DNA of 64,000 nucleotides from Bacteroidota bacterium (GTDB lineage Bacteria; Bacteroidota; Bacteroidia; Bacteroidales; F082), in the NCBI GenBank assembly GCA_016845175.1, contig JAERTD010000035.1, positions 1 to 64,000 on the forward strand. The letters run 5' to 3'. This document shows positions 28,911 to 37,679 of the stretch, piece after piece. The translations under genes were made by a program, and so were the position numbers. The number at the start of each line of letters is the position of its first letter. Within the stretch, counting starts at the first letter, position 1. The notes below the pieces were generated by a model. It searched no databases. It was not told the DNA's origin and saw only the letters and a list, made by a program, of their open reading frames with translations.

Positions 28911-29492
28911 CTACAATATCTTTAACACTTTTTTAATCAGGTCTTCCACACTTGCGGTGGCATCCTGTTTTAAAACTTTGTTTATAGCCTTTTCTGCGGT
29001 TGCTTTATTGAACCCCAAAATCAGTAATCCTGATAACGCTTCTTCCCTAATAGTATTGTGAGAAACATCAACTTTCTCCACTTCAATTCCAGCCTTTTGC
29101 AATTTATCGCTCAAATCAATTACAATTCGTTGAGCAGTTTTGCCTCCGATGCCTTTAACCGACTGAAGCACTGCTGATTTTCCATTGGTTATGGCATCAT
29201 AAACTTCTTCCGTTGTCAAAGAAGAAAGGATGAGGCGTGCCGTATTGGCACCCACACCTGAAACCGTTAATAAATGTCTGAATAGTTCCCTTTCATTTTC
29301 ATCCGCAAAGCCATACATCACCTGTGCATCTTCCCGGACATGAAAATGGATGAATATATGGGCTTCATCCTGGGATTTAATTTTAGAAAAAGTATATAAG
29401 GATATGTGAAGTAAATAACCCACACCATTGTTTTCCAGCACAATAAATGCAGGGTTTTTTTCGACCAGCTTTCCCCTTATAAACTCGTACAT
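28911..29492 (-). CDS. ruvA: Holliday junction branch migration protein RuvA
   Basis: 193 residues. Domain I is an OB fold (MYEFIRGKLVEKNPAFIVLE), domain II has helix-hairpin-helix motifs (LLTVSGVGANTARLILSSL and SVKGIGGKTAQRIVIDL), and domain III is the C-terminal three-helix RuvB-contacting domain (GLLILGFNKATAEKAINKVL). It holds Holliday junctions for RuvB-driven branch migration. The ruvA-sprA order is typical of Bacteroidota. Confidence 0.98.
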   Translation of the reverse strand: MYEFIRGKLVEKNPAFIVLENNGVGYLLHISLYTFSKIKSQDEAHIFIHFHVREDAQVMYGFADENERELFRHLLTVSGVGANTARLILSSLTTEEVYDAITNGKSAVLQSVKGIGGKTAQRIVIDLSDKLQKAGIEVEKVDVSHNTIREEALSGLLILGFNKATAEKAINKVLKQDATASVEDLIKKVLKIL

Positions 29493-29536
29493 ATCAATCC
29501 TTTGGTTTTGCTTTGGTTTTCAGCGCAAATTAGCAA

Positions 29537-29566
29537 CAAAAATACAATTAATCGCGAATTGTGCAA
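29537..29566 (-). promoter_or_regulatory. Promoter of ruvA-sprA
   Basis: On the minus strand a TTG (29564-29566) is followed 19 bases later by TATTTTTG (29537-29544). Both the sequences and spacing match the Bacteroidota housekeeping promoter. The ruvA ATG lies 45 bases downstream. Confidence 0.65.
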
Positions 29567-29623
29567 GGCCGGAAAAACAAGAATATACCTGAGTTTTCGC
29601 TCAAAAAAAGGGGTGAAAAATGA

Positions 29624-31513
29624 CTAAAGAAGAGACTTTATTTTTTGATAAATTGATTGTGTGTCGAAACCACATTGCTCATATAATGTATTCAAGCTTC
29701 CGTGTTCGATGAATTGATCGGGTACACCAAGGGCATGAATAGGATTGGAAAAACTGTTTTCATTTTTAAAGCGCATGAGCGCACTTCCCAGTCCTCCTTC
29801 CAGACTTCCATCCTCCAGGCTGATGATATGCTTATAATTCTTGAAGGCCTTTTCTAGCAGAGCAGTGTCGAGTGGTTTCTGAAACCTCATGTCGTAATGG
29901 CCAATCCTAGCACCTTCTTTCTTAAGTTTTTGGATGGCTTTCGTCGCAAGATTGCCAGCATGTCCTATGCTCAGTATCACCACATCCTCACCCTCGGCAA
30001 GTATGCGACCCTTCCCAATCTCCACATTTTCTATGTCGGTTTCCCATACCTTCATAACACCTTTGGCTCGTGGATAACGAATGGACATTGGGCCATCATT
30101 ATACTTTGAGGCTGTAAGCATCATATGCCTTAGTTCAATTTCATTTATGGGAGCCGCTACCACCATATTTGGCATGGCACTCATATAGGCCAGATCGAAA
30201 ACCCCATGATGTGTAGCGCCGTCCTCGCCCACCAGACCGGCACGATCAATACAGAATACCACTGGCAATTGTTGCAAGGCAACATCATGAATAATTTGAT
30301 CGTAGGCACGTTGCAGAAAAGTCGAGTAAATGGTACAGAACACCTTATATCCTGACACGGCAAGTCCTGCGGCAAAGGTCACTGCATGTTGCTCAGCAAT
30401 ACCTACATCAAAAACGCGATCAGGCATTTTTTCCATCATTTCGGTTAATGCTGAGCCACTTGGCATGGCAGGGGTTATGGCAAGTAGTTTTTCGTTCTTT
30501 TCGGCCAGAGAAACAATGGTTTTTCCAAATACCTGCTGGTAGGTATGTCCAGAAGATTCTTTTTTAATAATGGCACCTGTGTTTCTGTCGAACTGTCCCG
30601 GTGCATGAAATTTAGTTTGTTCATTTTCGGCTTGTATAAAACCTTTGCCTTTGGTGGTTACTATATGTAAAACCTTAGGTCCATTAATGTTTTTAATGTC
30701 GGAAAGGATTTTAACCATATTCCCCATATCATTACCATCCACCGGCCCAAAATAACGGAAGTTCATGGATTCAAACAGATTGCTGCCACCCAGTAAACTT
30801 CCTTTAATGGCATTTTCAACCTGTTGAACCAGACGTTGGGTATTGGGTCCGTATTTGCTTGCCTTTCCAAGCATCTTCCAGGTAAAATCCTTGAATCTGT
30901 TATAGCCTCTTGAAGTGGTAATCCGTGCCAAATACTCCTTTAAGGCACCTACATTTTTATCGATGGCGATACCATTGTCATTAAGGATGACCAAAAGATT
31001 GGCATTGGAAACCCCTGCATTATTTAAGCCTTCCATGGCCATACCACCTGTCATGGCTCCATCACCTATAACAGCAATGTGGTGGCGATTGGTTTCTCCC
31101 TTCAATTGTGAACCCACAGCCATACCAAAAGCAGCTGAAACTGAAGTCGAAGCATGGCCTACACCGAAAGCATCATATTCGCTTTCACTCATTTTCGGAA
31201 AGCCACTGATTCCTCCGAACTGTCGGTTGGTATGAAACACATCCCTTCTTCCTGTAAGGATTTTATGGGCATAGGCCTGATGCCCGACATCCCATATCAG
31301 GCGATCATATGGTGTATTAAATACATAATGAAGGGCGATGGATAATTCCACGACTCCGAGACTGGAACCCAAATGACCAGGATGTACCGATACTACATCC
31401 AGAATAAAATCCCTTAACTCATCCGCCAGCTGCAAAAGTTCATCAGCACTCAGCTTTTTGAGATCATCTGCCGATTGCAGAGCAGCCAGTATGGGGCCTG
31501 GTTTCAGGGTCAT
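29624..31513 (-). CDS. dxs: 1-deoxy-D-xylulose-5-phosphate synthase
   Basis: 629 residues from the ATG at 31513 (MTLKPGPILAALQSADDLKK). A longer TTG start at 31534 overlaps the -7 element and is rejected. The thiamine-diphosphate motif GDGAMTGGMAMEGLNNAG with downstream NDN, the early GHQAYAHKILTGR block and FCTIYSTFLQRAYDQIIHDV identify DXS. It condenses pyruvate and glyceraldehyde 3-phosphate in the first step of the MEP isoprenoid pathway. It has its own promoter and follows the reductase gene. Confidence 0.98.
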   Translation of the reverse strand: MTLKPGPILAALQSADDLKKLSADELLQLADELRDFILDVVSVHPGHLGSSLGVVELSIALHYVFNTPYDRLIWDVGHQAYAHKILTGRRDVFHTNRQFGGISGFPKMSESEYDAFGVGHASTSVSAAFGMAVGSQLKGETNRHHIAVIGDGAMTGGMAMEGLNNAGVSNANLLVILNDNGIAIDKNVGALKEYLARITTSRGYNRFKDFTWKMLGKASKYGPNTQRLVQQVENAIKGSLLGGSNLFESMNFRYFGPVDGNDMGNMVKILSDIKNINGPKVLHIVTTKGKGFIQAENEQTKFHAPGQFDRNTGAIIKKESSGHTYQQVFGKTIVSLAEKNEKLLAITPAMPSGSALTEMMEKMPDRVFDVGIAEQHAVTFAAGLAVSGYKVFCTIYSTFLQRAYDQIIHDVALQQLPVVFCIDRAGLVGEDGATHHGVFDLAYMSAMPNMVVAAPINEIELRHMMLTASKYNDGPMSIRYPRAKGVMKVWETDIENVEIGKGRILAEGEDVVILSIGHAGNLATKAIQKLKKEGARIGHYDMRFQKPLDTALLEKAFKNYKHIISLEDGSLEGGLGSALMRFKNENSFSNPIHALGVPDQFIEHGSLNTLYEQCGFDTQSIYQKIKSLL

Positions 31514-31531
31514 GGATATTGATTGGACCGG

Positions 31532-31539
31532 CAAATTTA
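31532..31539 (-). promoter_or_regulatory. -7 promoter element for dxs
   Basis: The minus strand reads TAAATTTG, an exact match. It overlaps the longer TTG start and lies 18 bases before the ATG at 31513, which decides the start. Confidence 0.55.
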
Positions 31540-31583
31540 GATAAAAGACGGCTCAGAACTTATATGAACAGCAAAAGAAAACG

Positions 31584-32345
31584 CTACAACAGATGTGGAA
31601 AAATGGCTTTCCTCTCTTTTGGATAATCTTCAAATCGATTGTGGTACCAACGGTGGTGATCCAGGGCACGGGGTATCAGGTTGGCCATGGTCCATATGGC
31701 GAATGCCAGGGCAGGTAAACACCAGCACATCAAAGCCCAACCTATCCATTCAATTATTTCACCAAATAAGTTCGGAGAGGAGATATAATTAAACAAGCCT
31801 CCTCTTGGGATGAAATAGCCCTTCTTACCTCCTTTTCTAAGGTTTAATAATGCCCGGTCTGATTGCTGGTTGATGAGCATCCCCAGCAAAAAAAGTACGG
31901 CCCCTGCAATAAAACGAGGATCTACCAGCCAATCCAAAGTATATGAATGGCTCAAAAACCCAAACCAATAACCATTAAAGAAACCATTACATAGGTTGAA
32001 CAGAAAGGCGAGTCCCACAATGGACCAGGGCATTTTTTTGTCATTGGATTTGCGGCGAAAGGGGAAAATAAACACCCTGTTGAAATAATGGATCATAAAG
32101 CTGCCAAAGAGGATATAAACCACCAGGTTTTTTTCAACTGGTCCATAAAAAAACAAGACTGAAAAGACCACCACAACAGGTAATTCCATGATAAACCAAC
32201 CCCAGTGACTGGGAAGTGTAGGTCCCCATTTGGTGGTCGTATGACGACCATATGGTGCAGTTACTCTTAATAAAACTGGGAAAATAATGATTGCCATTGC
32301 AATCCAACCATAGACAAGGGTATTGAAAACCGCTTCAGGAATCAT
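31584..32345 (-). CDS. Steroid 5-alpha-reductase / DUF1295-family membrane protein
   Basis: 253 residues with about six membrane spans. The C-terminal half carries the family signature: RGGLFNYISSPNLFGEIIEW and a final HHRWYHNRFEDYPKERKAIF, where the NADPH-binding and RxxIPxxL-like end are expected. The family includes 3-oxo-5-alpha-steroid 4-dehydrogenase, which reduces the 4,5 double bond of 3-oxo steroids using NADPH. Bacterial members are common in Bacteroidota and most have untested substrates. It follows the frameshifted epimerase by three bases, so both probably share a transcript. A lipid or isoprenoid double-bond reductase is an alternative. Confidence 0.85.
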   Translation of the reverse strand: MIPEAVFNTLVYGWIAMAIIIFPVLLRVTAPYGRHTTTKWGPTLPSHWGWFIMELPVVVVFSVLFFYGPVEKNLVVYILFGSFMIHYFNRVFIFPFRRKSNDKKMPWSIVGLAFLFNLCNGFFNGYWFGFLSHSYTLDWLVDPRFIAGAVLFLLGMLINQQSDRALLNLRKGGKKGYFIPRGGLFNYISSPNLFGEIIEWIGWALMCWCLPALAFAIWTMANLIPRALDHHRWYHNRFEDYPKERKAIFPHLL

Positions 32346-32348
32346 CCG

Positions 32349-33325
32349 TTAAAGATAATTTTTTTCAGTATACCATTTCAGGCTATCCACCAGGCTTTCC
32401 TCCAAAGGACGAGATCGGAAATCCAGTTCTTTAGCCGCTTTATCATGACATATTTTTCTATTGCCTGATTGCAGTATAAACAGAGATTCATTGGTATATA
32501 GAGGATGTCGGTGGAGGTATTTCGCCCTGAACCGCATGAAGGGGACACCTATTCTGGCCAGCCAAATGGGAAAACCAGTTTTCGTAGGGATTTCCCGCTA
32601 ATTTTTTCCAGAAGAGCAGCAAAATCCACCAGACTCAACCATGAGCCCGATAAAATATAACGTTCACCACCCCTGCCTTTTTCAGTGGCTGCTATCGTGG
32701 CATTTGCTATATCTCTCACATCCACCCAGTCGTAGCCTCCGGGAAGTAAGCCAGGGATAGTGTTTTTAAACATTCTTATGATAAATTGCCCCACCAGGGA
32801 AGGTCCAAAATCATTGGGTCCCAACACTGCAGTCGGACTTAGCACTACCACATCAAATCCCTCACTATGCTGTTCCAGTACCCAAGCTTCTGCAATGGCT
32901 TTTGTTTTTTCATAGGCAATAGGTGAGGATGTAGCCAGGGCTTTATTTTCATCCATGGGTTCATCCAAGGGTTCATGGATCAAGGCATGTATCGAACTGA
33001 AATGGATAAACCTTTTCACACCGGATTTTTTACAGGCGTTGACAAGATTTTTGGTTCCATTGACATTGGTATTAAAGAGCTCTTCGTATGGATGGTCCCC
33101 TATTGAAATAATGGCTGCCAAATGGATCACCACATCCAAACCTTCACAAAAACTTAGCAGACTTTTCTCATCTAAAAGGCTTCCGCGATGTACATCAAGA
33201 TTCAAACCATTGAAACCGCCATTCCCATTAAACTGTAAAACCCTTAGTTTATGCTCTGTTTGTTCAAAAGCACGAACTACATTGGCTCCAATATGACCCG
33301 AGGCCCCTGTAACGCCTATTTTCAT
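32349..33325 (-). pseudogene. NAD-dependent epimerase/dihydroflavonol-4-reductase-like gene with a -1 frameshift
   Basis: The first frame (33325 to 32549, 258 residues) has the NAD-binding GASGHIGANVV loop, an extended SDR active site YEKTK, and family blocks VIHLAAI and FIHFSSIHAL. It stops at GWPE. The expected remaining C-terminus is found intact in another frame (down to 32349: MRFRAKYLHRHPLYTNESLF and onward, ~62-70 residues). Joining the frames by one extra T in the T-run, or by a -1 slip, gives PIWLARIGVPFMRF without interruption and a normal length of ~325 residues. The junction at 32567-32573 reads T TTC CCA, a canonical X XXY YYZ slippery form. A real mutation, a sequencing error and programmed frameshifting all fit; the first two are the simplest. 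Confidence 0.8.
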
Positions 33326-33388
33326 CGAATGGGAAAAATTTTGTTTGTTATCATGTAGTATACCCTAAAATGCTAAGCGAGGCATATG

Positions 33389-33712
33389 CTACAACATACC
33401 GAGTTCCAGTTTGGCTTCATCCGACATCATATCCTGATTCCAGGGCGGATCGAAAGTAATTTCCAAATCTACTTCTGTGATACCATTGAGTTGACCAATT
33501 TCTTCCTTTACTTCTGCGGGTAAGCTCTCAGCTACCGGGCAATTGGGAGCAGTAAGGGTCATGACTACCCTGGATTTACCATCCTCAAAAACCTTCACCT
33601 CATAAATAAGCCCCAACTCATAAATATTGACCGGTACTTCTGGGTCGTAAATATTCTTTACCACATGAACAATCTTTTCTTCAAGGGCTTGTATTTCGTC
33701 TCGTGTTAGCAT
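33389..33712 (-). CDS. sufT: SUF-associated MIP18/DUF59 protein SufT
   Basis: 107 residues. The DUF59 core includes IYDPEVPVNIYELGLIYEV and the conserved Cys in LTAPNCPVAESLP; the end FDPPWNQDMMSDEAK is characteristic. SufT proteins assist maturation of Fe-S proteins under high demand. It lies 33 bases after sufE at the end of the SUF operon. Confidence 0.93.
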   Translation of the reverse strand: MLTRDEIQALEEKIVHVVKNIYDPEVPVNIYELGLIYEVKVFEDGKSRVVMTLTAPNCPVAESLPAEVKEEIGQLNGITEVDLEITFDPPWNQDMMSDEAKLELGML

Positions 33713-33745
33713 ATTGGTTTTGTTATTATCTTGACTAAGTATAGC

Positions 33746-34171
33746 CTACTGCATTGATTTCAAATGAAAAGCTCTGGCATACAATTGTATTTGTTTAACC
33801 ATGGATACCAGTCCATTAGCCCTTGTAGGTGACAAATGGTCCTTAAGCCCGATGGTTTCGAGGAAATCAAAATCGGCCGATAGGATTTCCTGTGGACTGT
33901 GTCCAGAAAGCACTCTTATGAGGAGGCTTACAATTCCTTTGGTGATTACTGCATCGCTATCGGCTGTTAATTTAATCGAGCCATCATGGTATGCAGCATG
34001 CAACCAAACCCGCGACTGACATCCACTGATGAGTTGTTGTTCAGTTCGGTATTGATCATCGATCACTGGCAGGTCCTTTCCCAACTCTATGAGATAGGCA
34101 TATTTGTCCATCCAATCATCAAACATGGAAAACTCATTGATTACCTCTTGCTGTTTCTCTGCAATTGTCAT
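33746..34171 (-). CDS. sufE: Cysteine desulfuration protein SufE
   Basis: 141 residues. Cys51 in LISGCQSRVWL accepts persulfide sulfur from SufS. The DRYxYLIELGK-like start (DKYAYLIELGKDLPV) and the LIRVLSGHSPQEIL segment are family-typical. It follows sufS by 19 bases. Confidence 0.97.
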   Translation of the reverse strand: MTIAEKQQEVINEFSMFDDWMDKYAYLIELGKDLPVIDDQYRTEQQLISGCQSRVWLHAAYHDGSIKLTADSDAVITKGIVSLLIRVLSGHSPQEILSADFDFLETIGLKDHLSPTRANGLVSMVKQIQLYARAFHLKSMQ

Positions 34172-34190
34172 AGCACTATGGTTTAATTCA

Positions 34191-35408
34191 CTATCGGAGC
34201 ATGTTCACGGCCTTGTTGACAGCTTCCGCCATGACATCCATCTCTGATTTCGTATTATATAATCCAATGGTTGCACGCACCACCCCATGATAACCTAATT
34301 TATCTATCAATGGTTGGGCACAGTGGTTTCCGGTTCTTATGGCCACTCCCATCTGGTCAAGCAAGGTTCCAATATCAGAAGCATGGATACCCTCTACTAC
34401 AAACGAAAGCACCGCTGTTTTGTGGGCTGCTTTTCCCACCACCTGCAGGCCTTCAATTTTCTCAAGCTGATCGGTGGCATATTCCAGTAAGTTGTCTTCA
34501 TGGGCAATGATAGGTTCCATACCGATTTCTTCGATAAACCGGATGGCCGCCTCCAGTCCCAGAGCACCACTAACATTAGGTGTCCCAGCTTCAAACTTAT
34601 AAGGCAAGGTGGTAAAAGAGGTTTTTTCAAAACTCACATGGGCTATCATTTCCCCACCAAATTGGTAAGGTGGTAATTTGTTCAGCCAGTCCTCCTTACC
34701 ATATAAAACACCTATACCCATGGGTCCATAGGTTTTATGTCCTGAGAAGGCGTAGAAGTCACAATCCATATCCTGAACATCCACATGGGTATGTGCAATG
34801 GCCTGGGCACCATCCACAAAAACAGGAATATCCCGTGCATGAGCCATGCCTACAATTTGCTTAATGGGATTGATACTACCCAACACATTAGAAATATGAG
34901 CCAGGGCAAGTAATTTTGTTTTTTCGCTAAGCTTAGCTTGTAAATCCTGAAGATCCAAATCCCCGTTTTCATCCAAAGCAACCACCTGCAGACTGGCTCC
35001 CGTTCGCTCACATAATTGCTGCCAGGGTACAATATTTGAGTGGTGTTCAAGGGTTGTAATAAGTACTTGATCTCCGGCATCCACAAAACCATCGAAGCTG
35101 TTGGCCACCAGATTTACTGATTCAGAGGTTCCTCTCGTGAAAATAACTTCCCGGGCCTGAGCCGCATTAATGTAGGAGGCAATATAGGATCTTGCTCCTT
35201 CATATTGTTCAGTGGCCAGTTGACTAAGCCGATGGGCACCCCGGTGGACATTACTATTAGTCTTGTGATAATAATCAACTAGACTCTGAACGACCACATC
35301 AGGTTTTTGGGTGGTGGCACCATTATCGAGATAAACCAAAGCTTTGCCGTTGATTTCCTGATTCAGTATGGGAAAGGCTCTGCGGATATTTTCAACATCA
35401 AATGCCAT
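34191..35408 (-). CDS. sufS: Cysteine desulfurase SufS
   Basis: 405 residues, type II desulfurase. The PLP lysine is in FYAFSGHKTYGPMGIGVLYG and the active-site cysteine in AIRTGNHCAQPL. The start MAFDVENIRRAFPILNQEIN is typical. It converts cysteine to alanine and hands persulfide to SufE. The start is three bases after the sufD stop. Confidence 0.98.
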   Translation of the reverse strand: MAFDVENIRRAFPILNQEINGKALVYLDNGATTQKPDVVVQSLVDYYHKTNSNVHRGAHRLSQLATEQYEGARSYIASYINAAQAREVIFTRGTSESVNLVANSFDGFVDAGDQVLITTLEHHSNIVPWQQLCERTGASLQVVALDENGDLDLQDLQAKLSEKTKLLALAHISNVLGSINPIKQIVGMAHARDIPVFVDGAQAIAHTHVDVQDMDCDFYAFSGHKTYGPMGIGVLYGKEDWLNKLPPYQFGGEMIAHVSFEKTSFTTLPYKFEAGTPNVSGALGLEAAIRFIEEIGMEPIIAHEDNLLEYATDQLEKIEGLQVVGKAAHKTAVLSFVVEGIHASDIGTLLDQMGVAIRTGNHCAQPLIDKLGYHGVVRATIGLYNTKSEMDVMAEAVNKAVNMLR

Positions 35409-35411
35409 AAG

Positions 35412-36824
35412 CTATACCTTACTCATGTCAATATCAAATTCAAGGGTCACATCAGGACGGCTGCAATGCAACACACATTTCTCACAAATAGACAGCTCCC
35501 CTCTCAAACGCTTCTTCACCATATCTTCAATGGAAGTCTTTAGGGCCTCTATGCCTATCTTTCCGGTAACATCCGCAATAAAGGCATACATAAGCAAGAG
35601 TCGCGCATCTTTTTCACTGATTCCACGCTGCATCAGATAAAACAAGGCTTCTGTGTCGAGCTGACCTACGGTGGCTCCATGACTACATTTCACATCATCA
35701 GCATAGATTTCCAGAAACGGCATGGTATTAACTTTAGCCGTTTTGGTCATTAATATGTTGTTGTTTCTTTGAAAGGCATTGGTTTGCTGAGCATCACGGG
35801 CCACATAAATATAGCCGTTGAAGACGGCTGAGGCTTCTTCATCAAGAACCCCTTTGAATAATTCATTGCTATAGCAATTGGGCACGGAATGACGCACAAA
35901 AACCTGGTTGTCTACATGTTGTTTCTTGTCCATGAGGTAAAAGCCATTCAAATCGGCTTCTCCACCCTCTCCCTGGAAATCCACATGGATTTCATTTCTG
36001 ATGCAGCCACCATTGAGGGTGAGTACACTTACTTTTGATCGGCTGTCAGCATACTGACGGATAAAAGTATTGTTCAACAAGGTGGTTTCATCATTGATAT
36101 TCTGCAGCTTATACAAATCGAATGATGCATTTTTACCAATGTGAACTTCGGTCACTGTATTGATCAGGTTCGAGTTATGGTTCACTGAATCATCACAATG
36201 CATGAATGACAATTTACTGGATTCACCCAAAATGATCAAGTTTCTTGTATTGGTCATGAGTTGGTTATCGCTACTCACCACCTTGATTAACTGAAGGGTT
36301 TTCTCAATGTGAAGGCCGTCGGGTACATAAACAAAAACACCATCCTGCCATAATGCACTATTGGCTGCTGTGAAACCGTGGGAGGTATTGTCGGCAATTT
36401 CAGCAAAGTACTGCTCAAATAATTCGGGATAGCGCTGCTGAGCGATAGCTATACTCCCTATAATCAAGCCATTATCATAGACTTGTAGTTTTTCTTCTTC
36501 CGGTGCATAATACCACCCATTGGAAAGGGAAATGACATCTGCTTCAAAGCCTCGCACATCACATCGGAACATTTCACTGAATTCCACATCATATTCCTGA
36601 GCATCAGGATTTAGGTTATAGGTATTGGCTACAACAGATTTCATATCTGTGCTGCGCCATTTTTCATCCTTTTTGGTGGGCAGTCCGGTTTCCATTAAGG
36701 ATTGAAATGCCGAATTGCGCAGCTCTGTTATCCTGGAATTTTCGCTTCCGGGAAATGAGCCTTCATGGGCACTGTAATACGTGGCCAAATCCTGCTCCAG
36801 AGGACTAAGTTTTCTCTCTGACAT
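35412..36824 (-). CDS. sufD: Fe-S cluster assembly scaffold SufD
   Basis: 470 residues from the ATG at 36824 (MSERKLSPLEQD); a TTG two codons upstream is not favoured. The beta-helical core has the sequence KCSHGATVGQLDTEALFYLM, where the conserved His of the SufB-SufD interface lies, and ends with KRLRGELSICEKC. It forms SufBC2D with its neighbours. It begins 13 bases after the sufC stop. Confidence 0.97.
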   Translation of the reverse strand: MSERKLSPLEQDLATYYSAHEGSFPGSENSRITELRNSAFQSLMETGLPTKKDEKWRSTDMKSVVANTYNLNPDAQEYDVEFSEMFRCDVRGFEADVISLSNGWYYAPEEEKLQVYDNGLIIGSIAIAQQRYPELFEQYFAEIADNTSHGFTAANSALWQDGVFVYVPDGLHIEKTLQLIKVVSSDNQLMTNTRNLIILGESSKLSFMHCDDSVNHNSNLINTVTEVHIGKNASFDLYKLQNINDETTLLNNTFIRQYADSRSKVSVLTLNGGCIRNEIHVDFQGEGGEADLNGFYLMDKKQHVDNQVFVRHSVPNCYSNELFKGVLDEEASAVFNGYIYVARDAQQTNAFQRNNNILMTKTAKVNTMPFLEIYADDVKCSHGATVGQLDTEALFYLMQRGISEKDARLLLMYAFIADVTGKIGIEALKTSIEDMVKKRLRGELSICEKCVLHCSRPDVTLEFDIDMSKV

Positions 36825-36837
36825 ATTCAATTATGGT

Positions 36838-37602
36838 TTAAACCGTTTTATAATCCAGTTGTTGAGTAATCCAATCGTAGCCCTTCTCTTCCAACTCATG
36901 GGCCAATCCCTTGGTCCCTGATTTTACTATTCTTCCATCATACATCACATGAACGAAGTCAGGAACAATATAATCAAGCAGGCGTTGGTAATGGGTGATT
37001 ACTACAAAGCCGTTATTTTCAGAGCGTAAGGCATTTACACCCCTGGCCACCACTTTCAGTGCATCAATGTCGAGACCTGAATCAGTCTCATCCAATACAG
37101 CCAGTTGAGGTTGCAACATGGCCATCTGGAAAATCTCATTTTTCTTCTTCTCACCACCCGAAAATCCTTCGTTTACAGATCGGTTGGTTAGTTTTGAATG
37201 GATATCAACCAACTTTTTATTGGCTTCCATCAACTTCAAAAATTCAGAGGCAGGAACAGGATCCAAACCCTGATGTTCACGTTGGGCATTTAAGGCAGTG
37301 CGCATGAAATTGGTCATGCTCACACCAGGAATTTCCACGGGATACTGAAAGCTCAGGAAAATACCATTATTGGCCCTTTCATCAGGAGCCTGATCATTGA
37401 TGATCTCACCTTTATACTCGATGGTTCCCTTTTCCACTTCATAGCCTTCACGACCAGTGATCGCTGCTGCCAGTGTACTTTTACCTGTACCATTGGGTCC
37501 CATGATGGCATGTACTTCTCCTTTGTTTACACCAAGGTTAAAACCCTTCAGGATTTCCTTCCCTCCAATGGATACATGCAAGTCTTTTATATTTAATAAC
37601 AT
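36838..37602 (-). CDS. sufC: Fe-S assembly ATPase SufC
   Basis: 254 residues. An ABC ATPase with Walker A GPNGTGKST, the modified signature NEGFSGGEKKKNEIFQM and Walker B followed by DETDSGLDIDALK. ATP-driven SufC movement exposes the SufBD interface for cluster building. The gene sits between sufB (77 bases upstream) and sufD. Confidence 0.98.
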   Translation of the reverse strand: MLLNIKDLHVSIGGKEILKGFNLGVNKGEVHAIMGPNGTGKSTLAAAITGREGYEVEKGTIEYKGEIINDQAPDERANNGIFLSFQYPVEIPGVSMTNFMRTALNAQREHQGLDPVPASEFLKLMEANKKLVDIHSKLTNRSVNEGFSGGEKKKNEIFQMAMLQPQLAVLDETDSGLDIDALKVVARGVNALRSENNGFVVITHYQRLLDYIVPDFVHVMYDGRIVKSGTKGLAHELEEKGYDWITQQLDYKTV

Positions 37603-37679
37603 CTTATTTTATATTTATTTGGCTCGCTATGAGCCATTTGTGTTCGTGATTGAAATCTATTTTTACATCATATGATCAT

